From: an uncultured Eubacteriales bacterium
Lineage (GTDB): Bacteria; Bacillota; Clostridia; UMGS1810
NCBI GenBank assembly: GCA_900555295.1
Contig: USKN01000113.1
Span: forward strand, 1-6,122
Length of the DNA stretch: 6,122 nucleotides
Direction of reading: 5' to 3'
The position numbers and the translations under genes are program-made. Below are positions 6,025-6,122 of the stretch, in pieces (within the stretch, counting starts at the first letter, position 1; each line of letters begins with the position of its first letter). The notes under the pieces were generated by a model, which saw only the letters and a program-made list of their open reading frames with translations, made no database searches and was not told the DNA's origin.

Positions 6025-6122
6025 TTATTTACATAAGGTTTTTATAAATTTTACAAGCTCTTTTGAAATTCGCCTCTGTCCTATTTTATTTGGATGACCA
6101 AATGCACCCGTTTCATTATTTT
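6025..6122 (-). CDS. C-terminal end of a convergent gene, possibly an SGNH/GDSL-type hydrolase (partial)
   Basis: Reading in from the right edge, an open frame of 31 complete codons ends at TAA (6027-6025), just before the shared terminator. The visible peptide includes NNETGAFGHPNKIGQRRISK and ends in a helix-like tail, ELVKFIKTLCK. The HPN..G pattern followed by an amphipathic helix resembles the last catalytic block of SGNH/GDSL esterases and lipases, where the His is catalytic. However, the Asp usually three residues before that His is absent here (Ala instead), so the family call is weak. That it is a real gene end is supported by the stop codon placed directly before a strong terminator on the same strand. 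The start is outside the window. An esterase would suit a polysaccharide-use locus, but this is inference. Confidence 0.6.
   Translation of the reverse strand, partial: NNETGAFGHPNKIGQRRISKELVKFIKTLCK

Noticed and set aside
5808..6047. Open frame on the plus strand running from the regulator's end through the terminator
   Set aside because: It is a shifted frame of the AraC DNA-binding domain that reads through a strong terminator hairpin, so it is not a gene.

Overview
The window looks like chromosomal DNA from a low-GC Gram-positive, most likely an uncultured gut-type Clostridia. The evidence is AT-rich sequence with many ATA and TTA codons, strong AAGGAGG ribosome-binding sites, a lipoprotein signal on the solute-binding protein, and sigma-A-type promoters. 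The species cannot be told from the sequence. No tRNA, rRNA, mobile element or CRISPR array was seen.

Layout: three genes on the minus strand (3353 down to 39) form a carbohydrate ABC importer operon: a lipoprotein substrate-binding protein, then two inner-membrane permeases. Facing away from them on the plus strand (3698-5968) is a 756-residue membrane-anchored AraC-family regulator. The 344-base divergent region (3354-3697) holds one good sigma-A promoter for each direction and three same-direction copies of TGCAAAAyTTAA between the two -35 boxes. It also contains an importer leader RNA with a small hairpin just before the ribosome-binding site. At the right edge a perfect 12-bp hairpin acts as a shared terminator between the regulator and the tail of a convergent minus-strand gene (6025-6122), of which 31 complete codons are visible.

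How it probably works: the regulator's extracytoplasmic domain senses a sugar or oligosaccharide, or the loaded binding protein. Its cytoplasmic AraC domain then binds the TGCAAAAyTTAA copies and turns on the importer. The arrangement resembles the Bacillus subtilis YesO-YesP-YesQ importer with the membrane AraC regulator YesS (rhamnogalacturonan use), but the substrate here cannot be read from the sequence. No ATPase gene is present, so the importer probably uses a shared ATPase of the MsmX/UgpC type encoded elsewhere.

Novelty: the gene set is a known type of sugar-uptake locus, and I did not find a clearly new system. The least explained parts are the non-coding elements: the repeats in the divergent region, the GGTAAA-rich importer leader, and the hairpin between the binding protein and permease genes.
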